DNA from: Bacteriovoracia bacterium
Lineage (GTDB): Bacteria; Bdellovibrionota; Bacteriovoracia; Bacteriovoracales; Bacteriovoracaceae
Length of the DNA: 64,000 nt
NCBI GenBank assembly: GCA_030431635.1
Contig: JAUIIL010000012.1
Coordinates: 1-64,000 of the forward strand
Direction of reading: 5' to 3'
Below are positions 25,222-33,864 of this stretch, in pieces. The position numbers were made by a program, and so were the translations under genes. The notes beneath the pieces were generated by a model that worked only from the letters and a program-made list of their open reading frames with translations, had not been told where the DNA came from and ran no database searches. The number at the start of each line of letters is the position of its first letter. Position 1 is the stretch's first letter.

Positions 25222-26532
25222 TCAATGGCCCCCTTGTTCGCAATAAACACCATCTGCACAATCAAAGAATGAATTATACAAGTCATTTGATCTTGAGCTT
25301 GCGGTTTCATTGTTTAAATTTTGTTCAGTTTCACTTGATTCAATATTTCTTCCTTCCATATTTATTTGGGCTAAAATCGTGTTAATTGGTTGATTCACTT
25401 TTTGCTCTAGCTGCAAAGAAACCTCAACAGAGTCCTTGAATCGACTTGCTTTTCTCTCTAGCTCTCTTTTTCTATGCGGTGGTAGATTAGGGTTGTTACT
25501 TAATTCTGATAAAATATGAATTGATCGCCCCATATCTAATGAAAACTTAGACATTGCAATTGAAGCAGAAAGTTTTTCACAATAGCTGTTTCTTTTAAGT
25601 GGTGGCATTAAGGCTAGATAATATAGAGATTGTCGATCAATATAGTTCTTACCCTCAGAGTTGATTTTCTCTAGCTCCTTATTGCTAAACTGGCTTAAGA
25701 CCTTATAGGCAGAGCTTGATTCATTTAGCTTTTCAAGTATTCCAACACAAAGCTCATTGTAGGTTTTCGATTTAATATCTCTTAAATACTTACTTGGTGA
25801 GAGTGCATTTTTATGAGGACCATACTCTACAGAAATTTGGCCTTGTGAGACTACGCTATCACCAACAAATGCTTTGACGAGGTTGACTGCTTTCTTTGCG
25901 CTTGGGCTAGTTAATCCAGCCCATTTTGCTGAAGAGTCTATGAGTTTGTTTGTTTTTACCTTTCCACCAAAGCTTTCTCCGGCCCAATTTGCTAAATCTT
26001 TTTGGTAAATTCCAGAGCCTCCACACCTTGATACAGCTTCCTCATGATTACCGCCTGTGCGCTGGAGTTCTTTATGTAGGCAATCCTGTCTCTCGGCATA
26101 ATAGTCTTCAACTCTAGAGTCTACATACTTGTCCATGAGAGAGCATTGGTCCAAACGGATCTGAGACATCATTTGTGCATTCATACGGAAATGCTTTGCT
26201 AGTGAGCAAGCAGTTGGCGAGAAATAGCAGAGAGTTAGTAGTGGTGCCCCAGCTACAATTCCATCCAGAGCGTTACCGAAGAGGGAAGGATCTAAAATTT
26301 TGTCAATTGAGCTTTTTAAAGTACCTTTCAGGTTTAAACGCCCACAATCGACTCCAGAAGAGAGATCAATTCCAAGGTTAATAGTTCTATACTCATCAAA
26401 AACAGAGTCTTGAGAGCGTCCACGGTCCCTTAAAAGGTAATCTGAGGGAGAATGGCTAAATTCATAGGAGTTTGCTAGGGCAATGCTGTCACATAGTAGT
26501 AACATAATTATGACTAAAGAATATCTAAACAC
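25222..26532 (-). CDS. TraH-like secreted conjugation protein
   Basis: 436 residues with a Sec signal (cleavage near ALANS). After it, DLSSGVDCGRLNLKGT and later IRLDQCSLMD resemble the N-terminal Cys motifs of F-type TraH, and a helical C-terminus follows. Its position between traC-type and traG-type genes fits TraH. Sequence identity to F TraH is low by eye, so a lineage-specific pilus assembly protein is the alternative. Confidence 0.5.
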   Translation of the reverse strand: MFRYSLVIIMLLLCDSIALANSYEFSHSPSDYLLRDRGRSQDSVFDEYRTINLGIDLSSGVDCGRLNLKGTLKSSIDKILDPSLFGNALDGIVAGAPLLTLCYFSPTACSLAKHFRMNAQMMSQIRLDQCSLMDKYVDSRVEDYYAERQDCLHKELQRTGGNHEEAVSRCGGSGIYQKDLANWAGESFGGKVKTNKLIDSSAKWAGLTSPSAKKAVNLVKAFVGDSVVSQGQISVEYGPHKNALSPSKYLRDIKSKTYNELCVGILEKLNESSSAYKVLSQFSNKELEKINSEGKNYIDRQSLYYLALMPPLKRNSYCEKLSASIAMSKFSLDMGRSIHILSELSNNPNLPPHRKRELERKASRFKDSVEVSLQLEQKVNQPINTILAQINMEGRNIESSETEQNLNNETASSRSNDLYNSFFDCADGVYCEQGGH

Positions 26533-29102
26533 TATGCCACCTCCATGTTCTCGTCATTTTTTGAGAATTCAAGGAGGTGATCTAAAGTCTTTCCAGCTTC
26601 TCCAATTTCTTTATATGCTTCCTCAGCAATGTGGTTATCTGTGGAATTAGTGGGAGCAATCCACCTATCAATAGGGGTTCTTAAAAACCTAAATGCCCCT
26701 GATTCTGTTCCATCTTTGTTGGTATAGAAAACATCAGCATATAAATCCTTTACTGTGCGAATAGATTTAACAATTGAACTCGTTGTTTCATTTAATACGG
26801 ATGAATTTTCTTTTATGTAATTTACAGAATCCGGCTTTAACTGCATGAAGAAGTAATTATCGGCTGATTCCCACGCAGCTTTTCCTGCATCACTCGTAAA
26901 AAAGTTTTCTGGCCTTGGGGCGATGCTAATTAACCAAAACCCTAATTTTCTAATTGTTTCTGCAAAATCTACGACATATTTAGCAGCAGTGGGGTTATTT
27001 TTTCCTAACTGACCCATTTCCTCAAAAACAATAAGCCCACCACGACCTCGGTTTTCATCAAGGCTTATAATTCTTCTAATTTCAGAAAAAATTGATAAGG
27101 TGACTAATGCCTGTAAAGTTGGGTCTGATTCAAGTCCATCAAGGTCATAAACATAGAAGCTATAGTTCTTATTTGAATTGCTGCCATTTCCACGAAAAAA
27201 ATCAGCATACTTGCCATCACCATAAAAATCTCTAAGTTTTGTGACAAGCTCATCAATTTGAGCAGACATAGATTTAAAGTTTTCATCTTCATGGAGTGAA
27301 CCCATAGAGTTGATAACATCATCCATGTTAATGACCTTATCTTCTTCTCCTGTACTTACGAAGTCACCATCTTGATACTGGATTGCTGTTTCTTCACATT
27401 TTCGTTTATATGCTAATTTTAGTGACTGACCAATTATTGAAGAGTGTTCACTTTCAACGACAAAGCTTGGACTTGTCAATTTAACAGCACTGCCGATTAA
27501 TAATGTTAAGAAATTAACTTTAGAATCATCAAATTTCCCTCTAAATGGAGAAAATGGAATATTCTTTCCAATTTGAAATTCAGTAACTTCACCATCAAAA
27601 TATCGGCAAAGCATTTTGGAGGAGGCCCTTTTTTCAACATAGAAAATGATAGGATCTGGGTTTAAACGCTTATATGCTTGAACACAGTCAAGAACAAAGG
27701 CAGATTTACCAGATCCTGTGTCGGCGACGACACAAGAATGATTACTATTTCTGTTTTCATTAATGATTGAAAATGGAACAAGATTATTTTCTCTTGATAA
27801 GAAAAGCTGCATTGGTTCTTTTGTGCCCTTGTATGAATCGAAAATTGGAAGAAAGTTTTGTAGATCACTTCTTAGTATTTTGATTGAACGCCTTGTAGAG
27901 AAATCAGTATCTGAACTATACATAAGGGGAAGTGAGTTAAGGCATAGTCCAAGTCCAATGTCTGTTTCTTTAATCGCCTCACATTCAAGATCATGCTTAA
28001 ATATACTGAGTATTTTTCGTGTTCTTTCATCAATTTGCTCATCCGTTTCACCTTCAATGACGATTGTAAAAGTCATTTGTAGGCACCGATCATCATGGGC
28101 CAATTTTTCTTCAACTAAATCAAGATCATCTTTTAGTTTCCTTGATTCTGCTGTTGGAGTATTTTCGAGAAAGAATGCTTTTAGTCCTAGAGAATTCTTG
28201 ACTTTATTCTTTTTGGGCAAGGATATATTCAGGCATACTCTATATGGAAAATTAAGTTTAAGAAAACTTGCCATTCCCCCAGGAAGACCGTATCTGGGAC
28301 AGTTCTTTAAACTTATAGATTTAGTCTTTACATTTTCTCTTGATAGAGATTCATAAGACAACTCTAATGAGTTATATATGACTTGATCCGAAATAGAGAG
28401 GTTGGGATTGTATGATACAAAATCCCTTTTATAAAACTCTTTGGGGTTGAAAAACCTTCTGAGAGATTCAACAAGCTCGTCAGCGTTGATTCTTCTGAAA
28501 TTAAGCCCTTTGATAACTTCAATATCTTTTAATATTTTGTCGAACTCGCGTAGATCTGTAACAAAAGCTTTTACTTCTTCTGGGAGAAGATTGTCTCCAT
28601 TTTTAATTATACTCCTGTAAAGCCGTTGGTTTCTCTTTGTTGGATAATACTTGATGCAAAAAAATGTTTTTCTTCTTAACGGTCTAAACTCATTATCTTC
28701 AGTGCAAAGCTTTTTATAGGTTTGAATTTTATTTTTAAGAACCCTTTCTGATAGAGAGCTAGGAGCAGGGTAAAATTCTTGAACTTCATCCCACTTCTTA
28801 TCAAGTTTTGAAATGGGGCTTTGCTCATGGATAACTTGTAAAACACAGTTGTCAGGAACACTAAAAAATGCCTTTGTTAACGCCACTTTTTCAACTATTT
28901 CATCGCCGCTTAATGGTTCATGTTCAACTAAATTTATGTCGAAAATTGCACCGAGTGAGCCGTCACGATTAGCAAAGATATTGTAATCGCTAATAAACTC
29001 TTCATAGGTTAAAAATTTTGAAAGTGAGTCAGGTCGATCAAAGAGTGCTTTTGTAAATCTATCTTTTTGAGATAGATATTCATTAAATAATTTTGCTGCC
29101 AT
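26532..29102 (-). CDS. traC: TraC/VirB4-family conjugation ATPase
   Basis: 856 residues. The N-terminal TraC domain is followed by Walker A ADTGSGKSAFVLD (about residue 460) and Walker B GGLIVFEEMGQLGK (about 700), then SIAPRPENFF and the C-terminal motor. It powers pilus assembly at the inner membrane. Its length agrees with F TraC (875). The stop touches the TraH-like start. Confidence 0.9.
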   Translation of the reverse strand: MAAKLFNEYLSQKDRFTKALFDRPDSLSKFLTYEEFISDYNIFANRDGSLGAIFDINLVEHEPLSGDEIVEKVALTKAFFSVPDNCVLQVIHEQSPISKLDKKWDEVQEFYPAPSSLSERVLKNKIQTYKKLCTEDNEFRPLRRKTFFCIKYYPTKRNQRLYRSIIKNGDNLLPEEVKAFVTDLREFDKILKDIEVIKGLNFRRINADELVESLRRFFNPKEFYKRDFVSYNPNLSISDQVIYNSLELSYESLSRENVKTKSISLKNCPRYGLPGGMASFLKLNFPYRVCLNISLPKKNKVKNSLGLKAFFLENTPTAESRKLKDDLDLVEEKLAHDDRCLQMTFTIVIEGETDEQIDERTRKILSIFKHDLECEAIKETDIGLGLCLNSLPLMYSSDTDFSTRRSIKILRSDLQNFLPIFDSYKGTKEPMQLFLSRENNLVPFSIINENRNSNHSCVVADTGSGKSAFVLDCVQAYKRLNPDPIIFYVEKRASSKMLCRYFDGEVTEFQIGKNIPFSPFRGKFDDSKVNFLTLLIGSAVKLTSPSFVVESEHSSIIGQSLKLAYKRKCEETAIQYQDGDFVSTGEEDKVINMDDVINSMGSLHEDENFKSMSAQIDELVTKLRDFYGDGKYADFFRGNGSNSNKNYSFYVYDLDGLESDPTLQALVTLSIFSEIRRIISLDENRGRGGLIVFEEMGQLGKNNPTAAKYVVDFAETIRKLGFWLISIAPRPENFFTSDAGKAAWESADNYFFMQLKPDSVNYIKENSSVLNETTSSIVKSIRTVKDLYADVFYTNKDGTESGAFRFLRTPIDRWIAPTNSTDNHIAEEAYKEIGEAGKTLDHLLEFSKNDENMEVA

Positions 29103-29182
29103 GCTAATACTCCTTTTAAGTATTTAGAAAGCAGCATTTCAAAAGTGGTTGTTATGCTGATTTAATTTATTAGATTTAATAA

Positions 29183-29437
29183 TTACTTAATTTCTAATTC
29201 TAACCATCCTCCCAAGAATCTATCTCCATTTGGAAGTACAGACTTATGTCTCCAGGCATAGACTGTAAAAGATTTGGCCTTTCTTTTTGGCTTATTTTTG
29301 TGATTCTCAAGACTTAAATCTTCAACATCTTTGAAGTATTCAGCTCTATTTTCAAGCATATTCTCTGCCTTATCTGAACTGGCGCAGCCAACAAGCAAAC
29401 TATTTAACAAGATGCTTAAGCAAATTAATTTCTTCAC
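29183..29437 (-). CDS. Small TraV-like lipoprotein
   Basis: 84 residues with lipobox LLVGC and a basic patch KNKPKRKAK before a compact C-terminus (VYAWRHKSVLPNGDRFLGG). The start overlaps the end of traB by 38 bp. F-type systems place the lipoprotein traV between traB and traC, the same position as here, so a core-complex lipoprotein role is likely, though TraV homology is not visible. Confidence 0.5.
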   Translation of the reverse strand: MKKLICLSILLNSLLVGCASSDKAENMLENRAEYFKDVEDLSLENHKNKPKRKAKSFTVYAWRHKSVLPNGDRFLGGWLELEIK

Positions 29438-30104
29438 GTTCCTTCCTCCTTTTTCTTAAATTAAAGTATGACTTAGGCAAGATTACTTTTTCGTTCATAA
29501 TGACAAAGACATCTCGTCCACTTTTTACATTTAGTGTTGCTGATAAGTTTTGAGCTTGTTGTAAATACCACTGGGCAACTGACGTTGCTGCATTTGAAGC
29601 TCCTTGTTGAACTATAACATTTGATGTGTTTGTGTCAGGGTTGGCCCCACCAATGTTTTGAGCCTTTCTATTTATGATTTCTCCGATGCCATTGACAATG
29701 GAGTTCATAAAGGCCATTTGTGCAACTCTTGATTGGTTGGATTTCAATTCAGCTTTAATTGCTAAGTTCTGGTCTTTGTTATCTACAACAAAGCCATTTA
29801 CTTTGCGTTCAAGCATTTTTCCTTTTGGTGATACACAACTAAGTTTATATACCTGAAACTCAATCCTTTCTGTACTCATTGATGCCTGGGCTTTGGCAAG
29901 AGCGAAGCAGCCTGATAAGTCTATTTTTGACTCATTGGGTCCTGTATAAGATTTCTCTAGGACTAGTAGAGATGGAGATATTTTTCCCTCTGGAGTTTGG
30001 ACACCTGTCATTAATTTGGCCTTCACATAGCTCCCAGGTGGGACAACAACATTCAACTTTTGTTTTTTCTTCTTAATGGGAAAATTCACCATCTTTTTAG
30101 CCAC
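29400..30104 (-). CDS. traB: TraB (VirB10-like), C-terminal part in the -1 frame
   Basis: 234 residues are listed from a GTG at 30104, but the frame is open back to 30247 and has no good start. It carries the TraB core-complex domain: NVVVPPGSYVKAKLMTGVQT, LSGCFALAKA, YKLSCVSPKGKMLERKVNGFVVD. The N-terminal anchor and coiled coil are in the upstream frame (30125-30601). A -1 shift at the A AAA AAG heptamer 30215-30209 joins both into a 400-residue protein (F TraB has 475). TraB bridges inner and outer membranes in the secretion channel. Confidence 0.8.
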   Translation of the reverse strand: MAKKMVNFPIKKKKQKLNVVVPPGSYVKAKLMTGVQTPEGKISPSLLVLEKSYTGPNESKIDLSGCFALAKAQASMSTERIEFQVYKLSCVSPKGKMLERKVNGFVVDNKDQNLAIKAELKSNQSRVAQMAFMNSIVNGIGEIINRKAQNIGGANPDTNTSNVIVQQGASNAATSVAQWYLQQAQNLSATLNVKSGRDVFVIMNEKVILPKSYFNLRKRRKEREEINLLKHLVK

Positions 30105-30124
30105 TCTTTTTTTGGTTGAGGATT

Positions 30125-30601
30125 TTACGACAAAGTCTTTTGAGTTTTCGGCAATTGGTCCTGATAATGGAATTTGATTTTCAACTGTTTTTGCACTCGT
30201 TGATTCAACTTTTTTCCATAATGTTCCTTTAGTTTCTTTAATACATCATCCTGGGCAGTGGGTTCTTCATTGAGTTGGATACTGTTTTGTTTTTCAAGTT
30301 TTGTTAATGCGATTTGCAGGTCTTTGATCTGCTTATGGAGCTTGTCTTGAGAATTCTTAACGGTATCATATTGTTTTGACAGGAGCCTATCCTTGGTTTG
30401 GTAATAGTCAGATGCTCTATCAAAAACAATGTCACCACCCTTGAAGTCAGATGATTTTGATTGAATTACAACTGATTCCTTAAAATCAGAATTTTTACTA
30501 AAGGCATACATTGATAAAACCACAATAGTTATCATGCCGATAACAATATATTTTTTCTCATCTGAGTTGAGGTTATACATAAAATCAAAAATCCGATTCA
30601 T
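30125..30601 (-). CDS. traB: TraB N-terminal part (zero frame up to the slippery site)
   Basis: 158 residues if translation does not shift. Residues 19-35 form the inner-membrane anchor (VIGMITIVVLSMYAF) and 70-105 a coiled coil, the standard N-terminal layout of TraB. After residue 131 (YGKK) the zero frame adds 27 residues of basic nonsense-like sequence, while the -1 frame continues into the TraB core domain. The start overlaps the traK stop by 4 bp. Confidence 0.75.
   Translation of the reverse strand: MNRIFDFMYNLNSDEKKYIVIGMITIVVLSMYAFSKNSDFKESVVIQSKSSDFKGGDIVFDRASDYYQTKDRLLSKQYDTVKNSQDKLHKQIKDLQIALTKLEKQNSIQLNEEPTAQDDVLKKLKEHYGKKLNQRVQKQLKIKFHYQDQLPKTQKTLS
30181..30230 (-). promoter_or_regulatory. 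Predicted -1 frameshift element in traB
   Basis: The zero frame reads GGA AAA AAG TTG, giving the heptamer A AAA AAG at 30215-30209. AAAGGA at 30230-30225 is a Shine-Dalgarno-like motif 9 nt upstream, as in E. coli dnaX. Five nt downstream TCAAC (30203-30199) can pair with GTTGA (30185-30181). A -1 slip leads to GTT GAA TCA and into the TraB core domain. Confidence 0.6.
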
Positions 30602-31377
30602 TTTTTGCCTCCATCTTTTAATTTAGCTGTCGTCATTGGTAATTTAGTGTTCTTGTAGTTAGAACTAGGCTCTGTAACAACTCTTAGAAATGTTTCGTAT
30701 GTTCCATTATTCTTAGGGTAAAGGACAGAATGATCTGATTGACTTAATACTGCCAGGTCTGGACTTCCAAAAGTTACATTTCTTACATCAATGTAAACAT
30801 TATTCTTTTTTAAGTGGTTAGTTAGTTTAAAGACATAGCCATTCATGTTTCTTCCCTCGTATGTTCTAACGAGTCGAGAGCTAACACCTCTTTGCTTAAA
30901 GTTAACAGATTTGCTTACCTTTTTTCGCTTGAATCCAGATACCTGTGAGTCCTTAACCATTGCTTTAAGCAAGTCAACTTCACCAATAACAGGTGCTTTG
31001 GAAGGATTTGAATAAGTCTTTGATTTAAAGATGTAGGTTGTCTCTTTGAAAGTAGAAGAATCATTGACTTTCGTTTTGAACTTAATTCTAGCAATCTTTC
31101 TATCTTCTAAAACAAATGATACCTTTTCTCTGCCTGAAGTGAATTTCGGAACAATAACTAAAGTTGTATAGTCAGGATCATTTTCATCTTCAGCTTTAAT
31201 CATATAGTTTTTGGCTGTTGAATAGCTCTTGACTCGTTTTTCAAATTTTAAAACTGTGGGTTCTCCAAAAGGTACTTCAAGTGTTTTTGTTGAAGTGCCA
31301 AAAAATACCACTTTTTCATTCTCTGCAAACGAATTCATGGTAAAAAATAATGAATAAAACAATATAAAATACTTCAT
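30598..31377 (-). CDS. traK: TraK-like (VirB9/secretin-type) protein
   Basis: 259 residues with a Sec signal (FAENEK). The C-terminal domain has GYVFKLTNHLKKNNVYIDVR followed by VLYPKNNGTYETFLRVV, matching the TraK family. It forms the outer-membrane core with TraB and the lipoprotein. GAGGAG precedes the ATG. The gene order traE-traK-traB is that of F. Confidence 0.75.
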   Translation of the reverse strand: MKYFILFYSLFFTMNSFAENEKVVFFGTSTKTLEVPFGEPTVLKFEKRVKSYSTAKNYMIKAEDENDPDYTTLVIVPKFTSGREKVSFVLEDRKIARIKFKTKVNDSSTFKETTYIFKSKTYSNPSKAPVIGEVDLLKAMVKDSQVSGFKRKKVSKSVNFKQRGVSSRLVRTYEGRNMNGYVFKLTNHLKKNNVYIDVRNVTFGSPDLAVLSQSDHSVLYPKNNGTYETFLRVVTEPSSNYKNTKLPMTTAKLKDGGKK

Positions 31378-31386
31378 GATACTCCT

Positions 31387-32076
31387 CTAAATAGGTTTCC
31401 TGGAAAAATTGTTTATTTGAAATGTCCATTCTTGGTCTGGTTTGGGTTGCTGAACAATCAATGTCATTTCAATTTTTTCAACTGCTGTGCCTAAAAACTC
31501 TGCGTTTTCACGACGATCCCTTCTGATTATTGCCTTAACTTTGAAAACGCCACTTTTTCCATCATAAGGAAATTCAATTTTTGTAGGCTCAACTTGTTCA
31601 TAGATTCCCTTTTTCTCTGCTAAAGAAACCCATTCATCAACATCAGCTAAAAAGTTTGATCTCAATTTTGGTTCCATATAGCTTGCAAATCTGCCGAGTT
31701 GATCTCGAATTCCACTTGGAGTTGTTGTGCCAGCCATCTGGATAAATGATTTTATCGCAGATTTGACATAGGATTTTGGAACAGACTGAGGTGTAGCGGG
31801 AGTGTGGCCTACAATTTTTGAGGGTACTAATATAAATTCTTTTTCCCTGAACTTTGATTGCCAAAACTCAATTCTGTTATTTTGAATTACAAAAGTAGAA
31901 AGCCAAGCTGCGCCAATAAGTATTATTAAAAAATGTAGATTAATTTTTTCTTTCATTGTTGCTGCTTTATAGCTGACAAATTTAGGTAAAACTCTCAAGT
32001 CTACTTCACCGTAAACACCAGCAGGCGGCTTACTTAATTCAGCCGCCTTTATCCCTTTGTCTATTGCATTAAGCAT
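31387..32076 (-). CDS. traE: TraE-like (VirB8-type) protein
   Basis: 229 residues from the ATG at 32076. The frame is open upstream to 32295, but that part shadows the 80-aa gene. Residues 46-64 are a single membrane anchor (LHFLIILIGAAWLSTFVI). The periplasmic domain ends with EKIEMTLIVQQPKPDQEWTF, as expected for TraE. It nucleates inner-membrane assembly. It overlaps the preceding gene by 8 bp. Confidence 0.7.
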   Translation of the reverse strand: MLNAIDKGIKAAELSKPPAGVYGEVDLRVLPKFVSYKAATMKEKINLHFLIILIGAAWLSTFVIQNNRIEFWQSKFREKEFILVPSKIVGHTPATPQSVPKSYVKSAIKSFIQMAGTTTPSGIRDQLGRFASYMEPKLRSNFLADVDEWVSLAEKKGIYEQVEPTKIEFPYDGKSGVFKVKAIIRRDRRENAEFLGTAVEKIEMTLIVQQPKPDQEWTFQINNFSRKPI

Positions 32077-32311
32077 TTCCTTGTTCCACCGAGCTATTGC
32101 TATTGTTTGCCTCAAAAAGATCGCCTTCACCTTGTTTTTTGAGGCTATCCAACTCAACCTTAGAAATGTAACTCCTCGGCACAACATGGATAGTAATGTC
32201 TTTAAAAACCCAATATTTGCCATCTTTTGAAATGGATGCTTTAAATTCTCTATTTGGTTTGTGCTCATAAAATCCTCTCCCTTTTTTCTGTTCATTTTGT
32301 TTCTTGTTCAT
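32069..32311 (-). CDS. Small conserved-type hypothetical protein in the transfer operon
   Basis: 80 residues, basic N-terminus (MNKKQNEQKKGRG) then a short beta-rich core (FKASISKDGKYWVFKDITIH). There is no signal peptide or family. It lies 9 bp after traL and overlaps traE, so it is co-translated. Possibly cytoplasmic. Confidence 0.55.
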   Translation of the reverse strand: MNKKQNEQKKGRGFYEHKPNREFKASISKDGKYWVFKDITIHVVPRSYISKVELDSLKKQGEGDLFEANNSNSSVEQGNA

Positions 32312-32320
32312 AATTTCTCC

Positions 32321-32632
32321 TTAATCTGAATAGCGTTTATTGCCTCTTGGGTTAATTAAGCCTTTCAGTTCCATTTTTAGAGCTTTATAAGGCCAGTGAA
32401 TTAATATTCCTCTGTTGTAGTGTTTTTTGATGTACGGGTTGATTGCCAGTGTCCATACTAGTGATACGAGCAGTAAAACCCATGAATAAAAAATAAGCCC
32501 AAAAATGAGAATTGAGGAAAGGCAGAGTAAAAGATCACTTAGTTCCCAAATGTTAGCGAACATAATAGGTGAATCTAATGTCTGACTGATTCTACATCCA
32601 TGAGTCTTTTTTAATTCTTTATAGCTGTGCAT
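32321..32632 (-). CDS. traL: TraL-like pilus assembly membrane protein
   Basis: 103 residues. It has an N-terminal SQTLDSPIMFANI resembling the start of TraL, two close hydrophobic segments (residues ~30-65) and a basic C-terminus with HWPYKALKMELKGLI. Length and position between pilin and traE match F traL. Confidence 0.7.
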   Translation of the reverse strand: MHSYKELKKTHGCRISQTLDSPIMFANIWELSDLLLCLSSILIFGLIFYSWVLLLVSLVWTLAINPYIKKHYNRGILIHWPYKALKMELKGLINPRGNKRYSD

Positions 32633-32640
32633 ACATTCTC

Positions 32641-33036
32641 CTATCTAAAGACACCGCCGCCACCACCAATTTCAAAAATATTTACAACCCAGGCAGGACT
32701 TGATCCGATAACTAGTGCGCCAAGTACACACACTACAGCAGGCCCAAATTTTTGTTCCTTAATGAGCCAGCCGCTTGATAAGATACAAAGGCCAGCTAAA
32801 ACTCTAGCAAGCCATACAAAGATTGCTGTATCTGCTAGTCGAAGCAATGTTCCTGCACTTTGAAGTTTCTGTGATTGATCTTGCCCAGGTATCCTTACCT
32901 GTGCGTGGGTTTCAGCAGCTATAATTAAAAGCGGCAACATTATTGCGCCAATAATTATCAACCAATGATTGTGCTTATCCCATAGTTCTTGGAATGTTTT
33001 CCGCGAGCTAAGGGTAAGCGTTAAGATGGTATCCAT
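32641..33036 (-). CDS. Conjugative pilin (TraA/VirB2-like)
   Basis: 131 residues with a long leader, hydrophobic IIIGAIMLPLLIIAAETHA and a likely cleavage after THA. The mature ~85 residues have two membrane helices separated by KEQKFGP and end in a Gly run (IGGGGGVFR). This is the layout of VirB2/TraA propilins. AAGGAGG lies directly before the ATG, fitting high expression. A 6-bp hairpin (TCGCTC/GAGCGA) lies in the leader at 33053-33080. Confidence 0.7.
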   Translation of the reverse strand: MDTILTLTLSSRKTFQELWDKHNHWLIIIGAIMLPLLIIAAETHAQVRIPGQDQSQKLQSAGTLLRLADTAIFVWLARVLAGLCILSSGWLIKEQKFGPAVVCVLGALVIGSSPAWVVNIFEIGGGGGVFR

Positions 33037-33088
33037 CTTACCTCCTTTGTTAGCTCGCTCGCTTTTTTGTAGTAGAGCGATTAGATGT

Positions 33089-33694
33089 TTAATTTTTGCT
33101 TTTTAGTAGTTGTACTATGTTTTCAATTTGAGTTGGTGTCTGATAGCCTTTTATCGGTTCAGATATAACTTTACTTTTTAAATCAGCAATTAATACAAAG
33201 GGAACACTTGTTATATTGTGTTTCTTTACATCTTCTGGATTTGCGTGGCTAATTTTTAAAGGGAAATTTGCTTTATAGAGACTCCCTTTGTTTAATTGCA
33301 TGGCTTCTACATAAAGACCCTTTTTTTGCAAAGAATAAAGTGTTTGCATCATTCTTTTGCAGTGAGGACAAGTTGACTCAAAATACATTCTTAATCTGAA
33401 TCTATTGTAATCTTTTGTATTGAGTGCATTTTGTTTATACTTTAATCCTTCTAAAGTTTTAGGTGGTATTTTTCTCAAGTTATTATTCTTGGAGATATAC
33501 TCATTTATTCTACTTTGAAGTCGCTTTGCTAGTTTACTTTTTGTGTCCAAATACCTTAACCACAGAGAGATGTTTCTATCTGATGGGTTTTTTGCTACCT
33601 CAATAAAAGGAGCAGGAGGCTTATGATTTCCTTCCTTATAGAATTCCTCATTGTTTGGATCTAAGTGTTTTTCCCAGGAAAAGCTTTTATTCAC
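33089..33694 (-). CDS. traF: TraF-like thioredoxin-fold protein, main part in the -1 frame
   Basis: 201 residues from a GTG. The thioredoxin-like half begins RFRLRMYFESTCPHCKRMMQ with the CPHC active site and ends with cis-Pro TSVPFVLI. No signal peptide exists in this frame; it is encoded in the frame at 33742-33864. Joining by a -1 shift at 33751-33745 adds 40 plus 17 residues and gives 258 residues, close to F TraF (247). It acts in the periplasm on disulfides of transfer proteins. Confidence 0.75.
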   Translation of the reverse strand: MNKSFSWEKHLDPNNEEFYKEGNHKPPAPFIEVAKNPSDRNISLWLRYLDTKSKLAKRLQSRINEYISKNNNLRKIPPKTLEGLKYKQNALNTKDYNRFRLRMYFESTCPHCKRMMQTLYSLQKKGLYVEAMQLNKGSLYKANFPLKISHANPEDVKKHNITSVPFVLIADLKSKVISEPIKGYQTPTQIENIVQLLKSKN

Positions 33695-33710
33695 CTTTTT
33701 CCCAGCTTTT

Positions 33711-33751
33711 GAATCAGTTTCCTTATTGTTAGTTTCTGACTCTACTTTTTT
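33711..33751 (-). promoter_or_regulatory. Predicted -1 frameshift element in traF
   Basis: The zero frame reads GAA AAA AAG TAG, with A AAA AAG at 33751-33745 next to the stop. A -1 slip continues GTA GAG TCA into the TraF domain. GAGTCAG (33742-33736) can pair with CTGATTC (33717-33711), 7 bp with one G-U, beginning 2 nt after the heptamer. No convincing upstream Shine-Dalgarno-like motif is seen. Confidence 0.55.
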
Positions 33752-33864
33752 TCACTTGGCCAATAATCTATACCTTCTTCAAAGTAGCTTATTGCTTTAA
33801 CCTGTTTGACCAGGAAGAGGCTCAGTGCCAAAATAGTTGCCTTGGCGAAGTAATTCGTTTTCAT
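33742..33864 (-). CDS. traF: TraF signal peptide and N-terminus (zero frame, stops right after slippery site)
   Basis: A 40-codon frame from the ATG at 33864, overlapping the end of the ATPase gene. It reads as a clear Sec signal peptide (KATILALSLFLVKQVKA) followed by ISYFEEGIDYWPSEKK and TAG. The last two codons are AAA AAG of the heptamer A AAA AAG; without a -1 shift translation ends at once. Confidence 0.7.
   Translation of the reverse strand: MKTNYFAKATILALSLFLVKQVKAISYFEEGIDYWPSEKK

Noticed and set aside
30805-30811. A AAA AAG in frame inside traK (TTA AAA AAG)
   Set aside because: traK is intact across it; shows that the heptamer alone does not imply a split gene.
32077-32295. N-terminal extension of the traE frame by 73 codons
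   Set aside because: This part overlaps the well-behaved 80-aa gene in another frame; the ATG at 32076 has a purine-rich leader and yields a normal TraE length.
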